Numbered from the stretch's first letter, positions 32,447-43,609 are shown. The stretch is 64,000 bases of DNA from Geomonas paludis (GCF_014193585.1 NZ_BLXY01000001.1:540033-604032), one strand, 5' to 3'. Translations and numbers: made by a program. Notes: generated by a model from the letters alone, not told the origin.

Positions 32447-35400
32447 TCACGCACCGGCCGACTCCGATTCCGACTCGGTGCTGTACTGCTCAAGCACGTC
32501 CCGCAGCGCCTTGAAGTCCACCGGCTTGGTGATCACCTGGGTCACCCCGCCCGCCAGGAAACGCTCCTGGGCCTCGCCCATGACGTGAGCGGTGAGGGCG
32601 AAGACCGGGACCTCGCGGTTGGGGTTGTCCTGCGGCAGTTGCCGGATGGCCTGCGTGGCGCTGAGCCCGTCTATGTCGGGCATGGAGATATCCATCAGGA
32701 TGACGTCGAATTCTTCCTCGGCCACCCGGGAAAGGGCCTGGCGCCCGTTGGCAACCACCGTGGGACGGTGCCCCGACCGTTTCAGCATCTGCGTCAAAAG
32801 CTCCCGGCTTACCGCGTCATCCTCGGCCAGCAGGATCTTGAGGGCGTTGTCGCGGACCGGCGCCTCCTCCCCTCTGGGCTCCGGCGCAGCGAGGCTTGCA
32901 CTGCCGGCTATCTGGCAGACCACGGTGAAGTGAAATACCGCTCCCCTTTCCGGCTTGCTGGCCAGCCAGATGGTCCCTCCCATCAGCTCCACCAACTGCT
33001 TGCAGATGGCAAGCCCCAGGCCCGTGCCGCCGAACTTGCGGGTGATGGAATCGTCCGCCTGGGTGAAGGGTTCGAACAGGTGCTGCGCCATCGACGGCTC
33101 CAGCCCGATGCCGGTGTCGGCGATGATGAAGTGGAGCCTCAGGTGCCCCGGGCCTGCCGGTGAGGTTTCCACCTGCAGGGAGATGACCCCCTGTTCGGTG
33201 AACTTGATGGCGTTGGAGAGCAGGTTGGAGAGCACCTGCTTCAGGCGCAGCGGGTCCCCGATCAGGCCCAGCTGCAGTGCGTCCAGCGGGGTGCAGTCCA
33301 GTTTCAGTCCCTTGGCCAAAAGTCGCGGCGTGTGCACGCGCAGCGTCTCGTCCATGACCTCGCTCAGCACGAAGCGCTCGTTGTTGATGCCGATTTTCCC
33401 CGCCTCGATCTTGGAGAAATCGAGGATGTCGTCGATGATGGCCAGCAGGTTGCCGGTCGCCTGCTGCATTGTTTTCAGGAAGTCGTGCTGCTCCGCGGTA
33501 AGGGAGGTCATCTCGAGAAGCTGCACCACGCCCAGGATGCCGTTGATCGGTGTCCGGATCTCGTGACTCATGTTGGCCAGGAACAGGCTCTTGGCCACGT
33601 TGGCCTTGTCCGCCGCCTCCTTGGCCAGGCGCAGCTCCTGGGTGCGCTCGTCCACCTTGCGCTCCAGTTCCCGGTTGGAGACGTGGGCCGCCTGCTCCGC
33701 GCGCTTCAGTGCCGTGATGTCGGTGAAGGTGAGCACCACCCCGTCCACCGCCCCCGACTCGGTCCGGAACGGGAAGATCCGGTTCAAGAACCACAGCCCT
33801 TCGCTGGTGCAGTCTTCCTTTTCTACGTGCTGCCCGGTCCTGAGCACAGTCTTGGCATCTTCGAGCATCGAGTGCAGGTCGGTGAGATGGTAGGCGATGT
33901 GGTCGATCGGGCGCCCGATGTCCTGCGGCAGCAGCTTGAAGATCCGCTCCAGGGACGAGTTGTACTTGCGGATGCGCAGGTTCTGGTCGAGGAAGACCAG
34001 CCCGACTTCCAGGCTGGACAGCAGGTTGTCGTGGTCGCGGTTGAGCTGCAGCAGTTCCTTGTTCTTCAGTTCGAACTCGGAGTTGACGGTGTAGAGCTCT
34101 TCGTTGACCGAGTGCAGTTCCTCGTTGGTGCTCTGCAACTCCTCGTTGCTGGCCAAAAGCTCCTCGTTGGTCGCCTGGAGCTCTTCGTTCGAGGTCTGCA
34201 ACTCCTCGATGGTGGTGCTGAGACTCTCCTTCACGGCCTGCAGTTCCCCTTCCAGTTCCAGCATGCGTTGTCGCACGTGCTCGGAGGCCAGTTCCGCGGT
34301 GCCGCTTGCCGCATCCTCTTCCTGCACCGGTTCCGGCGTTACGCAGGACGGGGTAAAAGCGATGAAAAAGTGGGTGACCTGCGCCTTCCGGTCCGGCAGG
34401 GGGCGCACCAGCAAATCGAAGCGCTTCCTCGCATCACCGACCTGCATCACGATCTTTTTCATGATGATGTCGGTCTTTGCCTTCTCCGCCCTATGGAAAG
34501 CGGTGCTCAAAGGGATTCTCAGCGCATCGTCGATCAGGCCCAGGATGTCGTTCTCGTAGCGCCCGGTCGGGAGCTTGAGGAAGGACGAGGCGTCGCCGAA
34601 GTGATGCAGGATCTGGCGCTTCTCATTGACCAGGACCCCGCACGGCATGTACTGGCCCAGCAGGAGATCGTAGTCGTTGAGCAGTTGGCGGTCCATGCTC
34701 ACCGAGGGGCGCTCGATGCGCTGCAGGGCGGGCAGGGATGACTGGGCCGGGACGTTGCTGATGCCGAGGTCTGCGGCGAACCTGAGGTCGCTGGTCTTGC
34801 GGAAAAGCTTGGAGGGGCTGTCCACGGTCTCCAGGGCCGGGGAGCGTTTGCCGATTCCCTCGCTGCTGCCGAGGAACAGGAACCCCTTGTTGCGCAGCGA
34901 GAAGCTGAACAGCGCCAGCACCTTTTCCTGGGTGGCCGGGTCGAGGTAAATGAGCAGGTTGCGGCAGCAGATCAGGTCCATCCTGGTGAAGGGAGGATCG
35001 CTGATCAGGTTGTGGGTGGCAAAGACGATCATCTTGCGCAGGGCGGGACTCATGTAGTAGTGGTTTCCCTCCTGGTGGCAGAAGTGGAGCAGGCGCTCCT
35101 TGGACATGTTCCTCAGGCGCTGCGCTTCGTACGTGCCGTGCGAGGCGGTCTCGATCGATTTCCTGTGCGCGTCGGTGGCGAAGATGGTGATCTTGCCGGT
35201 GAAGCCGAGCTCGCGGGCCTTTTCCGTGAAAAGGATGGCGAGCGTGTAGGCCTCTTCGCCGGTGGCGCATCCCGCCGACCAGATCCGCACCTCGTCGTGA
35301 TCCTTACGCCCCCGCAGTATCTCCGGTATCACGATATCCTCCAGCACCTTGAAGGCCTTGGGATCCCGGAAGAACTCGGTGACGCCGATGAGCAGGTCGC

Positions 35401-36241
35401 GGTAGAGGGCATCCAGCTCCTCCGGGTCCCGGGCCAGGAGCGCAGCGTAGGCGGTCGATTCCCCCACGTGGCAGAACTCTATCCTCCTCTGGATGCGGCG
35501 CGTTATGGTCGGCGGCTTGTACTTGGAGAAGTCGATGTTGTACTGGCTTCTCAACAACGCGAAGATCTGCTGGTACTCGCCGTGGTACTGGTCGTCGGCC
35601 AGGTAGCCGTACAAGGCCTGGCGCCGCTCCTCGGGCGGGGTGCGGGCGTAGCGCACGATGGCCGCCGGCATCTCCTCGGGATCGAGCATGAGGTCGCAAA
35701 ATCCGGTGGCGATGGCGCTGCGCGGCATGCCGTCGAACTGTGCCGAGTCCACCGTCTGCACCAGCACGAGCCCCCCGGCATCGTGGATGTCGCGGACGCC
35801 GCGCGAACCGTCGGTGCCGGTGCCGGAGAGGATCACCGCGATGGCCTGTTGTCCCGCGTCTTCGGCCAGCGAGCGCAGGAAGACGTCGATGGGGAGCTCG
35901 GAGTGCTGCGAGGGCAGAAGCTCGGTGAGGTAGAGCTTCCCTTTTTCGACGGTCATGTGGGTCTTGGAGGGGATCAGATAGATGGAGTTGCTGCGCAGGG
36001 TGATGCCGTTGGTGACGCGGTGGATGGACATCTTGGTGTGGCGGGCCAAAAGATCGTCCATCAGGCTCTTGAAATCGGGTGACAGGTGCTGAATGACGAC
36101 GAAGGCCATGCCGCTGTTGGGCGGCATGGTGTCGAAGAATTTTTCCAGGGCCGCGAGTCCGCCGGCCGATGCCCCGAGGCCGACCACGAAGGAGGGCTTC
36201 GCCCTGCCGGCGGCGGACCTGCTGGTGGTTGATTTTTTCAT
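32447..36241 (-). CDS. CheB-CheR-PAS-histidine kinase-receiver hybrid
   Basis: About 1264 aa. Domains in order: CheB methylesterase (15-200; [23 protein letters not shown], triad Ser-His-Asp), CheR methyltransferase (215-480; [25 protein letters not shown]), a long coiled coil of TNEEL/SNEEL repeats (about 660-735), PAS (740-860), HisKA with [14 protein letters not shown], HATPase ([29 protein letters not shown]) and a C-terminal receiver ([21 protein letters not shown]). All catalytic residues look intact. The start is taken at the ATG 8 nt after GGAGG; two in-frame starts lie upstream. Its promoter region is related to that of the caspase/RHS operon. Confidence 0.92.
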   Translation of the reverse strand: MKKSTTSRSAAGRAKPSFVVGLGASAGGLAALEKFFDTMPPNSGMAFVVIQHLSPDFKSLMDDLLARHTKMSIHRVTNGITLRSNSIYLIPSKTHMTVEKGKLYLTELLPSQHSELPIDVFLRSLAEDAGQQAIAVILSGTGTDGSRGVRDIHDAGGLVLVQTVDSAQFDGMPRSAIATGFCDLMLDPEEMPAAIVRYARTPPEERRQALYGYLADDQYHGEYQQIFALLRSQYNIDFSKYKPPTITRRIQRRIEFCHVGESTAYAALLARDPEELDALYRDLLIGVTEFFRDPKAFKVLEDIVIPEILRGRKDHDEVRIWSAGCATGEEAYTLAILFTEKARELGFTGKITIFATDAHRKSIETASHGTYEAQRLRNMSKERLLHFCHQEGNHYYMSPALRKMIVFATHNLISDPPFTRMDLICCRNLLIYLDPATQEKVLALFSFSLRNKGFLFLGSSEGIGKRSPALETVDSPSKLFRKTSDLRFAADLGISNVPAQSSLPALQRIERPSVSMDRQLLNDYDLLLGQYMPCGVLVNEKRQILHHFGDASSFLKLPTGRYENDILGLIDDALRIPLSTAFHRAEKAKTDIIMKKIVMQVGDARKRFDLLVRPLPDRKAQVTHFFIAFTPSCVTPEPVQEEDAASGTAELASEHVRQRMLELEGELQAVKESLSTTIEELQTSNEELQATNEELLASNEELQSTNEELHSVNEELYTVNSEFELKNKELLQLNRDHDNLLSSLEVGLVFLDQNLRIRKYNSSLERIFKLLPQDIGRPIDHIAYHLTDLHSMLEDAKTVLRTGQHVEKEDCTSEGLWFLNRIFPFRTESGAVDGVVLTFTDITALKRAEQAAHVSNRELERKVDERTQELRLAKEAADKANVAKSLFLANMSHEIRTPINGILGVVQLLEMTSLTAEQHDFLKTMQQATGNLLAIIDDILDFSKIEAGKIGINNERFVLSEVMDETLRVHTPRLLAKGLKLDCTPLDALQLGLIGDPLRLKQVLSNLLSNAIKFTEQGVISLQVETSPAGPGHLRLHFIIADTGIGLEPSMAQHLFEPFTQADDSITRKFGGTGLGLAICKQLVELMGGTIWLASKPERGAVFHFTVVCQIAGSASLAAPEPRGEEAPVRDNALKILLAEDDAVSRELLTQMLKRSGHRPTVVANGRQALSRVAEEEFDVILMDISMPDIDGLSATQAIRQLPQDNPNREVPVFALTAHVMGEAQERFLAGGVTQVITKPVDFKALRDVLEQYSTESESESAGA

Positions 36242-36396
36242 GGCCATACCCTCCACTACTTAAAAATCAGGCAAAGCCCCTAAAGGACTATGAGATTCTG
36301 AGATGGATCCAGTAGCCGAAAGCCCATGATTCAAGGTTGTGTGCCTTGAGATTGTTCTCCTTTTGCACGGGTTACAAAGAGGACCATTTTTATCTC

Positions 36397-36426
36397 ATTA
36401 GAGCTCGAAATGGTGCCGGTTGTCAA
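36397..36426 (-). promoter_or_regulatory. Sigma70-type promoter of the hybrid kinase, in duplicated region
   Basis: Minus strand TTGACA-N18-TCTAAT: a perfect -35 and a 5/6 -10. It is part of a ~100-bp sequence that has a second copy near 43.9 kb with TTGACA-N17-TCTAAT. Confidence 0.65.
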
Positions 36427-36497
36427 CAGCATCGTTGTCAGCGAAAACGCACGGAGATTTTCTATTGTCCGGTGGTCCGGGGGGGCATCACTGCCGG
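36397..36497. repeat. Duplicated upstream region, copy A
   Basis: Shares ATTAGAGCTC, TTGTCAAC, TGTCAG, AAAACGCA, ATTTTC and GGCATC-CTGCCGG blocks, in order and spacing, with 43878-43976. Same orientation. Confidence 0.8.
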
Positions 36498-36527
36498 AGC
36501 CGGTCTGCGCCCCCCCCTTCCTGCGCT

Positions 36528-38441
36528 TTAAAAGTTGAGGTTCACGCCCGCCGGGCGTATCAGGTCGAGGAGCTCCTGGAAGGCAGCGGTGACCTCCAGC
36601 GCGGCGCGCCGGTTGGAGCGGCCCTTCTGCTGGTCAGGCTCTTCTTGATCGGGCTCTTCGCCCCCCGGAGGCCTGACGTAGTCGGTATCCTCGTCTTGCA
36701 AGCCGTCGGCGCCCGGCAGACGCTCCTGGGGCGGCTCCACGTCGGCTGGGGCATCCTGGTTCGGGGGCTCCCCCTGGGGAGCAGCCTGCCGGCTAGCGGC
36801 CGCGGCGCCCGCCTGGCCGGCGTCCGGACCCGGGACAGGTTCGGGCTCGAAGGACTCTGCGGTCACCTGCTCGATCTCGTTGTTGGCCTGGTAGGTCACG
36901 TGGATGGCGCCTATTCCGTCCACCCTGATCTCCACCGGCTTGGAGGCGTTGTTGTAGGTAAAGGAGATCCGCCTGGTCTTCGAGTTCATCACCGCGATCC
37001 TGCCGTGAGCATCGTACTCCAGGGTCACCTTCCTGTCCTGGATCGGGTCCACCGCCTGCAGCAGGTTGCCGCGCTCGTCGTACTGGAACCGGGTTTCCTG
37101 CGCCTCGCCCGACGGGATGGCCGTCCGGCGTACCCACACTATCTTGCGTACCGTGGGGTGATAGCGTATCTCGGTCTTCTCGGTCGGAGTCTCCTTGAGG
37201 GTCACCTGGCCGTAGTCATCGTACTCGAACCTGGTGGTCTCACCGTTGCGGCTTATCCTGAGCGGCAGCCCCCCGGACTCGTTGTACTCCGTGTCGGTGC
37301 GGTCGCCATCGACATCGGTGATCATGCGCCTGGTGTAGGTTTGGCCAACACCGTTGACCCCGATAAAGTACTCGTAGATGCTCTTGGTGATCGGTTTCTC
37401 GGTGGCGTCAAGGACCTCGACCGATATCTTGTAGTGGGAACGGTCCTCGGGTGTGAAGTCGTAGTCGTAGCGGGTGAGGGTGCCGTCCCGGTCCTTCACG
37501 CTGCGGATGTTCTCCCCCTTCTCCATGCGGTGATACCGCATCTCCATGCTGGTCCCGTCCGAGTAGTGGATAGCCGTCATGTTGTGGCGGTTGTCGTACT
37601 CGAACAGGTACTTGTTGTCGTCCGTGTCCCGGCTCTCGATCAACTGGAACAGGTCGTTGTACCGGTAGGTGGCCTCGGTCCCCGCGCTGGTCTTGATCCT
37701 CTCCACCAGGCCGGCGCCGTTATAGGAGAAGGAAAAGCTGCGCCCGAAGTTGTCCTCCATGACGCCGATCCTCCCCTTGTCGTCCCGGGTAATGGCGATG
37801 AAGTTCCCGTTGCTGTCCGAGATCCGGACCAGGTTGCCCCGGCTGTCGTACTCTTCCTTTTTCCCGGAGCTGAAGGAGCGGGTGTAGCCGGTCCTGGTGC
37901 GCACGATGGACTGGTACCCGAAGCGCTGGCTGGTGAGGAGCGTGCCGACCGGGAGGCGGCGCGGCTCGAGCAGCCGCGCCTTGACGCACGCCTCCCACTC
38001 CGAGGTCCGGAACTCCGGGTCGTCCAGCAGCTTCTGCCGGTACTGCCGGGCATCGAACTCCTCCTTGGGCTGCTGGCTCCGGACGGCGACCAACCGGTTC
38101 ACCCCCTCGCTGACCGCCTGGGGGCTGAGGGTGGGGGGGGTGAAGACCGTCTCCGCGCCCCCCCCGAATTCATGCACCACCAGGGAGCCGTCGTACCCCA
38201 CCTTCAGGTACACCTCGAATTCAGAGCCCCAGCCATTCCCGAAGATGGACCTGAAGGAGGTCTTGGAGTTGAATACCCGCTCGATCTTGGGCTCGAGCCC
38301 TCCCGGAAAGGTGGCGTCGGTGTAGGCCATGAAGAAGTTGCCGTTCTTGAGGCTCACGTTGGCCCGGCAGGGAAGGGGAATGAGCAGCAGGAGCAGGGCC
38401 AGCAGCCCGGCGGCCTGCCTGATGCGCAGCGATCCGATCAT
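36528..38441 (-). CDS. Exported RHS/YD-repeat protein
   Basis: 637 aa. A signal peptide (GLLALLLLLIPLPCRA) precedes an N-terminal DUF6531-like segment (YTDATFPGGLEPKIERVFNS) and a run of YD repeats (YDSRGNLVRISDSNGNF, YDNRHNMTAIHYSDG, YDDYGQVTLKET, YDERGNLLQAVDP, YDAHGRIAVM). It is far shorter than polymorphic-toxin RHS proteins. It lacks the DPxGL-type core end motif and any toxin tip; instead it ends in an acidic, Pro/Gln-rich linker and a short C-terminal helix. Its ATG overlaps the stop of the WD40/caspase gene (ATGA), so the two are translationally coupled and probably work together in the periplasm or at the surface. Confidence 0.85.
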   Translation of the reverse strand: MIGSLRIRQAAGLLALLLLLIPLPCRANVSLKNGNFFMAYTDATFPGGLEPKIERVFNSKTSFRSIFGNGWGSEFEVYLKVGYDGSLVVHEFGGGAETVFTPPTLSPQAVSEGVNRLVAVRSQQPKEEFDARQYRQKLLDDPEFRTSEWEACVKARLLEPRRLPVGTLLTSQRFGYQSIVRTRTGYTRSFSSGKKEEYDSRGNLVRISDSNGNFIAITRDDKGRIGVMEDNFGRSFSFSYNGAGLVERIKTSAGTEATYRYNDLFQLIESRDTDDNKYLFEYDNRHNMTAIHYSDGTSMEMRYHRMEKGENIRSVKDRDGTLTRYDYDFTPEDRSHYKISVEVLDATEKPITKSIYEYFIGVNGVGQTYTRRMITDVDGDRTDTEYNESGGLPLRISRNGETTRFEYDDYGQVTLKETPTEKTEIRYHPTVRKIVWVRRTAIPSGEAQETRFQYDERGNLLQAVDPIQDRKVTLEYDAHGRIAVMNSKTRRISFTYNNASKPVEIRVDGIGAIHVTYQANNEIEQVTAESFEPEPVPGPDAGQAGAAAASRQAAPQGEPPNQDAPADVEPPQERLPGADGLQDEDTDYVRPPGGEEPDQEEPDQQKGRSNRRAALEVTAAFQELLDLIRPAGVNLNF

Positions 38442-41400
38442 TTCAGCACCTCCTCAGTCCTGCGGACGATCTCCCGCGCCAGCGTGGGCAGGGATTCCGC
38501 ACTGCCGCTCACGGTGAAGGAGGCCTTCTGGTTCTCCCCCTCCGTGAGGTATACCTGCACCGTGACGGCGCCGCCGTTTTTCTGGTAACTCCCGGAAAGG
38601 AAATAGGCGCCGGGAAGCTCCTCCGCGTCCACGTAGACGATGCCCGAGCCACGCGCGGCCGCGCCCTGCTCGCGCAGCTCGGCGTTGACCGACTGGCTGA
38701 GCCTGAGGGTGTCGGCGACCGGGGGGCGCGCCGAGAGGAAGGTGGCGCGCAGCACCATGGGACGGTCGCTTGCCAGGGGGATCCTCCCCTTGTCCTCGCT
38801 CAGCACCCGGCCGAAGTCGAAGCTGTTGCCGGCGGGGGACGCCTTGATCGGCTTCTGGATCCCCCCGATGGACCGGGCCAGTTCCGGGACCTTGTCCTCG
38901 GCGTGCTGGAAGAGCTTCTGCACGTCCACGTACTCCCCCTCACGAAGAGCGGCGCCCCGCATCCCCTCCAAAAGCGACCAGGTGAGCAGCCCCTGGCCGT
39001 AGCGGCTCGCCTCCAGGCTCACCCGGTCGGCGGCGGCTCCCATGAGGACGTGGAACCCGGTGCGGTCCTTGAGCCGGTCCAGGGCGCGCACCTGGCTGCT
39101 GGGGAGGTCGCGCTTCTCCACCAGCTTGGTGACGATCCCCCCCGCCGCGCAGGTGTCCAGCACCATGACCTGCTTGAGGGCGGGGATCTGCTTGATCCAT
39201 TCGGTGAGCTCGGTCGAGGAGATGCCGTACTGGGAGCGGACCGACGGGTCGGAGAGGTCGGTGCTCCGCGCCTCCCGGGCCAGGTAGTAGTAGTCGGCGC
39301 CGTCACCGCTTCCCGCCATGACGCCGTGGCCGGAGAGGTAGACCACCAGGATGTCCCCCGCCTTGAGCGACTTGGCTGCTGCCTTGAAAGCCTGCGCGAT
39401 CGCCTCGCGGGTAGGGAGCGCCGCGTCCCGGGCCTGGGGGTAGTCGGTCAGGAGCGTGACCTGGACCCGGTCCACGCCGAAGAGCCGGCGGCTCGAGACC
39501 CGGATCGCGTCCGCCATGTCGGAGGCGTCCTTGCCCGAGAAGGCCAGGTTCATCCCCGGGCCGGCGTACTGCGAGATCCCCACCACGATGGCGTGCAGGG
39601 AGACCTCCGCTGAGGCGGGTCGTTTGGCGGGGCGGAACGAGACCGGGGTCCCGCGGCTGGAGAGGTATCCCTCCTCGTTCCAGGCCACGACCTGGATGCT
39701 GTTCTCCTCCCCGGGCAGCAAGAGGGCCTCCGGTATCTCGAGGGGGATCTCGATGGACGGGCTCGCCGGATCGGCCTTGGCGCCGCGCGCGTCGGCGGCG
39801 ACCTCCTTGCCGTTGACCAGGATGCGCACCTTGCCGATGCCTCCGCCGCGGTTTTTGAGCGAGATGCTCGCCAGGCCGCTCCCGTCCTTCGGGATGGTCA
39901 CCCTCACCTGCGGGCTGAGACGTACCTGCTGGAGCGCGTCCACAGGGCGCAGCGCGTCGCTGTTCAGGCCGAGCACCTTGCTCAGGAGCCCCGGCTCGTA
40001 GTAGCGCTCCTTGAGCTGGGAGAGGTCGATGGTCTCGTTGCCTACCACCCAGTGCAGGCCGTTTATTTCCCCGCCGTTGGAGGCGTCGTACCTCCCTTTC
40101 GAGTCCAGCACCGCCCAACTGCCGTCGGCGAAGGAGAGAAGCCGCGCCAGCACCGTGCCGGTGGAGGTCCGCACCAACTGCGCCACTCCCTGGTCCCCCG
40201 GGATGACGGCAAACTCGCCGGACGGGTGGAAGCAGTCCTGGCGCAGCAGGGGGACCTCGCGCATCGGATAGTGGGCGATCTGGCGGCCGGTGGCGCAGTC
40301 CCAGAGTCTGATCCCGCTCAGGGTGCTCCCGGTCAGAAGGAAGCGGCCGTCCGGGGAGAATGCGAGGGTGTCGCTGTCCAGGGAGTCGGTGCCAAAGCTC
40401 AGCTTCTGGGCGCCCGTTGCGGGGTCCCAGAGGCGGATCGGGCTGCCGGGGGAGGCGCTGGCGACCAGGCCGCTCCCGGGGGCGAAGGCGAGCGCCACCA
40501 CGGCGCCCTCGTGCGGGCCGATCTGGCTTAACTTCTTGCCGGTCGCGGTATCCCAGACCAGCACGCTCCTGTCCAGGCTGCCGCTGGCGATGAGGCGGCC
40601 GTCGGCCGAAACGGCGACGGCGCTGATGCCGGCGCTGTGTCCGGTGAGGCGGGAGAGCTCGAGGCCGGAGGCTGCGTCCAGGAGGTAGAGGTTGCTGTCC
40701 TCCGAGCCGACCGCCACCCGACGGGCATCGAGGAAGGCTACCGGCTGGCCCCAGTCGAGGACCCGCTTCACCGTGGCGTTGAGGGTTCCCGCCAGGTTCC
40801 AAAGCCGCGCGGTGCCCTCGCGGTAGAGCGTCGCCAGGGTCTTGCCGTCGGGAGAGACCATGGCGTCGGAGAGGCTGCCGGCGGTGGCGGGGAGACTAGC
40901 GGCGAGCTTTTGAGTCTCAAGGTCCCAAAGGGCGATCTCGCCGGAGGCCCCGGTCACCACCACCTGCCTGCCGTCAGGTGTGCCGCGTCCGAAGGCCGGC
41001 CCCTTCTGCGTCAGCCGCACCACCTGCTCCCCGTACTTGGCGCCCAGCCCCCAAAGGTGCACCGCCCCGAACTCCCCCCCGGAAAGGAGGTACCTGCCGT
41101 CGGGGGTGAAGGAGAAGGGGGGGCGGGTGGCCGCGGTCCCCTGGAAGGAGCGGCGCTCCTTGCCGCTGGCCGGATCGACCACCCGGATCGTGCCGTCGTC
41201 AGGGGCGACCAGCAGCTCCCCCCCGTCGCCCAGTTGCGCCAGGGAGCGGATCTCGTGCCCGAGCCGCAGCGGCGTGGCCGTCAGCTTCATCGCCTCCAGG
41301 TCCACGATCTGCATGCCGCCGTCGGCGGTACCCACGGCGAGGGTCATCCCCTTGACGCCGTGCAGCACGGTGAGGCACTTCACCTTGTCCGGCATGGCGA

Positions 41401-43609
41401 CGTTGCCAAGGTCGGCCCCCGAGGCGAGGTGCCAGAGCCGGACCGTGCCGTCCTGGCCCCCGGTGGCCAGGAAGCGGCCGTCGGGGAGGAAGGCGAGGGC
41501 GGTGGAGGCGTCGAGGTGGCCGTAGAGGGTGGCCAGCCGCTTGCGGTTGCGCAGGTCCCAGAGGCGCACCGGACCGTTGCTCGAGCTGGTCGCTGCGAGG
41601 CTGCCGTCGGGGGAGAGCGCGAGGGCGGTCACCCCTGCCGCGGACGGCTCCGACAGGGAAGCGAGCCGCTTGCCGGCGGAGTCCCACAGGGTGACCTGGC
41701 CGTCCGAGCTCCCCGCCACGATGGTCCCGTCCGGCGTGAAGGCGAGGGCGGTGATCGGCGCGGCGTGGTCGAAAGAGCGGAACAGGTTGCCTGAGAGGCT
41801 CCAGAGCCGGATGGCGCCGTCATTGCCGCCGGTGGCCAGGGTGGTCCCGTCCGGCGCGAAGGCGACGCTCCAGACCTCGCCGTTTTGCTGCAGGCGGCGC
41901 AGCTCCTGGGCGTTGTCCACGCGCCAGATGAGGACGCTCCCCTCGGAGGCGCTGGCCAGGAAGGAGCCGTCGGCGGAGAGGGAGAGGGCGGTCACCCCCG
42001 CCCCGTGCCCCACCTGCGCCACCAGGTGCGCGGGGGCGTTCCCGGGTGCGGCGGGCGCCGCGGGGGGCTGGTGCGGCGCCGCGGAGGAGGAGGCCAGAAG
42101 CTGGGGGCGGTAGGACCAGGAGTATAGCCGGACGATCCGCTCCATTTCAGCGAGTTGCGCCGGCAGCCCGCCGCTACGGCGCAATATCGCCGCGTACTTC
42201 CTCAACTGCTGGTCCGAGGGCTTTGCGATCTTGAGAAGGAGCCGGTACTGCTCCTCGGCCTCCGTCAGTTTGCCTGCCGCAGCCAGCGCGTCCGCCCGGC
42301 GCTCCGCCAGCAGGACCGAATCGGGGTACTCCTGCGCGAACCGCTTCCACAGTGCCTCCAGGTCGGCCTGGTTCCCCTCCCGCTCGAGGACCTCGCGAGC
42401 GGAGTCGTAGAACTCCGAGCTCCTCTCCTCGAGCGTCGCCGCCAGGGCGCGGTAGGTCTTGCGGGCCTCCTCGTCGCGGTGGGCGTAGTGCAGCGCCTTG
42501 AGCAGGCGGACCTGGTGCTGTGGCTTGGGGGCGCGGCGCACCAGGTCCCGGGCCAGCTCCAGGGCGTCCAGGTATCTCTTGGACGAGTCCTCCAGGTCTA
42601 CCCTGGCCGCCAGCAGCCCCTCGTGGTCGGGATACATCGCCCCGTACTGATCGAGGAGCTGGACCGCCTTCTCGGTGTTGATTTCCTTGAGCACGGTATA
42701 GTAGCGCAGCTTCGCCTCGGCCTCCGGCTGCTCGGTGTTGTAGGCGACGCTCAGCGCCAGGAGCTGCTGCGCCTCCTGGTCCTTTTTCAGCCTGACGAGC
42801 GATTCGGCGTGGTTCAACCAGCGGAAATAGAACGGGAAGGAGCGGTAGGACGCTTCGAAGGCCTTCAGGGCCTCCTGGTGATCGCCGCGCCCGGCCAGGT
42901 GTATGCCCAGGAAACGCAGGGCAAACGTGTCCTGGGGGTAGCGCTCCAGCCACTCCCTGGCGCATTGCACCATGAAATCCTCGTCGAGGGGGCGCTTGGA
43001 CAGCATGTGCAGCAGGAAGCGGGCAGCGGCAGTCCCCTCCAGGAACTTCTCGTGCTCCAGTTTCTGCTGCAGGCGCGTCCTCATCCTCTCGTCGTACTCG
43101 CACAGGTTGAAAGCGACCCAGGAGAACCAGAACACGTCGGGGGCCTTCTTGAGCATGGCGATGGTGTAGCTGAAACATGCCTCGTGCTGGGCGGAGTCGC
43201 GCGCGGCCCAGAACAGGTACTCGAGCGCCACCGGGTCGGGCCCATCCTCCGCGCCCCGGGCCGGAAATTCGGTGAGCATCCTGTGGTTCAGGTTCTGGTC
43301 GCTCAGGTAAAAAATGCGCGGCAGGTGGCCGAGCCCCTTGGCCAGTGCCGCGTCACTGCGCGTCTTCGCGATTTCGGCCATCTTTTCGGGAGGGCCCGCG
43401 ACGTTGACCCATACCAAAGGGGCCATGACGTGGGGCGCCGGGCTGCGCAGGTCCGCCTCGACCAGGCGCAAAAGCTCATCCCGCTTCCCCTCACGCATCA
43501 GGGCGGACCACTGTACCAGGCGGGGGTCGTCGAAGACCTTGCGGTCCTCGCCCCACACGGGAAACACCACGGTGAGGATCATCAGCACTGCGAGAAAGGC
43601 ATGTCTCAT
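38438..43609 (-). CDS. Exported TPR-WD40-caspase-like protein
   Basis: 1723 aa. Signal peptide (AFLAVLMILTVVFPVWG), an alpha-helical TPR-like region to about 500, about 14 divergent WD40 repeats from about 530 to 1130 (enough for two seven-blade propellers), an Ig-like linker (ISLKNRGGGIGKVRILVNGK), then a C14 caspase-like domain with the dyad in YLSGHGVM (His ~1428) and VLDTCAAGG (Cys ~1487). A ~100-residue C-terminal module follows (LSQSVNAELREQ...EELPGAYFLSGSY), reminiscent of FlgO/TolB-N. ATG with AGGAGG 5 nt upstream is preferred over the GTG embedded in that site. Shares its architecture with the protein at 48.7 kb. Confidence 0.88.
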   Translation of the reverse strand: MRHAFLAVLMILTVVFPVWGEDRKVFDDPRLVQWSALMREGKRDELLRLVEADLRSPAPHVMAPLVWVNVAGPPEKMAEIAKTRSDAALAKGLGHLPRIFYLSDQNLNHRMLTEFPARGAEDGPDPVALEYLFWAARDSAQHEACFSYTIAMLKKAPDVFWFSWVAFNLCEYDERMRTRLQQKLEHEKFLEGTAAARFLLHMLSKRPLDEDFMVQCAREWLERYPQDTFALRFLGIHLAGRGDHQEALKAFEASYRSFPFYFRWLNHAESLVRLKKDQEAQQLLALSVAYNTEQPEAEAKLRYYTVLKEINTEKAVQLLDQYGAMYPDHEGLLAARVDLEDSSKRYLDALELARDLVRRAPKPQHQVRLLKALHYAHRDEEARKTYRALAATLEERSSEFYDSAREVLEREGNQADLEALWKRFAQEYPDSVLLAERRADALAAAGKLTEAEEQYRLLLKIAKPSDQQLRKYAAILRRSGGLPAQLAEMERIVRLYSWSYRPQLLASSSAAPHQPPAAPAAPGNAPAHLVAQVGHGAGVTALSLSADGSFLASASEGSVLIWRVDNAQELRRLQQNGEVWSVAFAPDGTTLATGGNDGAIRLWSLSGNLFRSFDHAAPITALAFTPDGTIVAGSSDGQVTLWDSAGKRLASLSEPSAAGVTALALSPDGSLAATSSSNGPVRLWDLRNRKRLATLYGHLDASTALAFLPDGRFLATGGQDGTVRLWHLASGADLGNVAMPDKVKCLTVLHGVKGMTLAVGTADGGMQIVDLEAMKLTATPLRLGHEIRSLAQLGDGGELLVAPDDGTIRVVDPASGKERRSFQGTAATRPPFSFTPDGRYLLSGGEFGAVHLWGLGAKYGEQVVRLTQKGPAFGRGTPDGRQVVVTGASGEIALWDLETQKLAASLPATAGSLSDAMVSPDGKTLATLYREGTARLWNLAGTLNATVKRVLDWGQPVAFLDARRVAVGSEDSNLYLLDAASGLELSRLTGHSAGISAVAVSADGRLIASGSLDRSVLVWDTATGKKLSQIGPHEGAVVALAFAPGSGLVASASPGSPIRLWDPATGAQKLSFGTDSLDSDTLAFSPDGRFLLTGSTLSGIRLWDCATGRQIAHYPMREVPLLRQDCFHPSGEFAVIPGDQGVAQLVRTSTGTVLARLLSFADGSWAVLDSKGRYDASNGGEINGLHWVVGNETIDLSQLKERYYEPGLLSKVLGLNSDALRPVDALQQVRLSPQVRVTIPKDGSGLASISLKNRGGGIGKVRILVNGKEVAADARGAKADPASPSIEIPLEIPEALLLPGEENSIQVVAWNEEGYLSSRGTPVSFRPAKRPASAEVSLHAIVVGISQYAGPGMNLAFSGKDASDMADAIRVSSRRLFGVDRVQVTLLTDYPQARDAALPTREAIAQAFKAAAKSLKAGDILVVYLSGHGVMAGSGDGADYYYLAREARSTDLSDPSVRSQYGISSTELTEWIKQIPALKQVMVLDTCAAGGIVTKLVEKRDLPSSQVRALDRLKDRTGFHVLMGAAADRVSLEASRYGQGLLTWSLLEGMRGAALREGEYVDVQKLFQHAEDKVPELARSIGGIQKPIKASPAGNSFDFGRVLSEDKGRIPLASDRPMVLRATFLSARPPVADTLRLSQSVNAELREQGAAARGSGIVYVDAEELPGAYFLSGSYQKNGGAVTVQVYLTEGENQKASFTVSGSAESLPTLAREIVRRTEEVLK

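Noticed and set aside
33332-34741. 469-codon + strand frame over the hybrid kinase
   Set aside because: Val/Leu/Gln-rich mirror of the kinase coding strand, with no domain or ribosome binding site.
36528-38441. RHS polymorphic toxin
   Set aside because: Too short, lacks the core terminal motif and a variable toxin tip, and no immunity gene follows.
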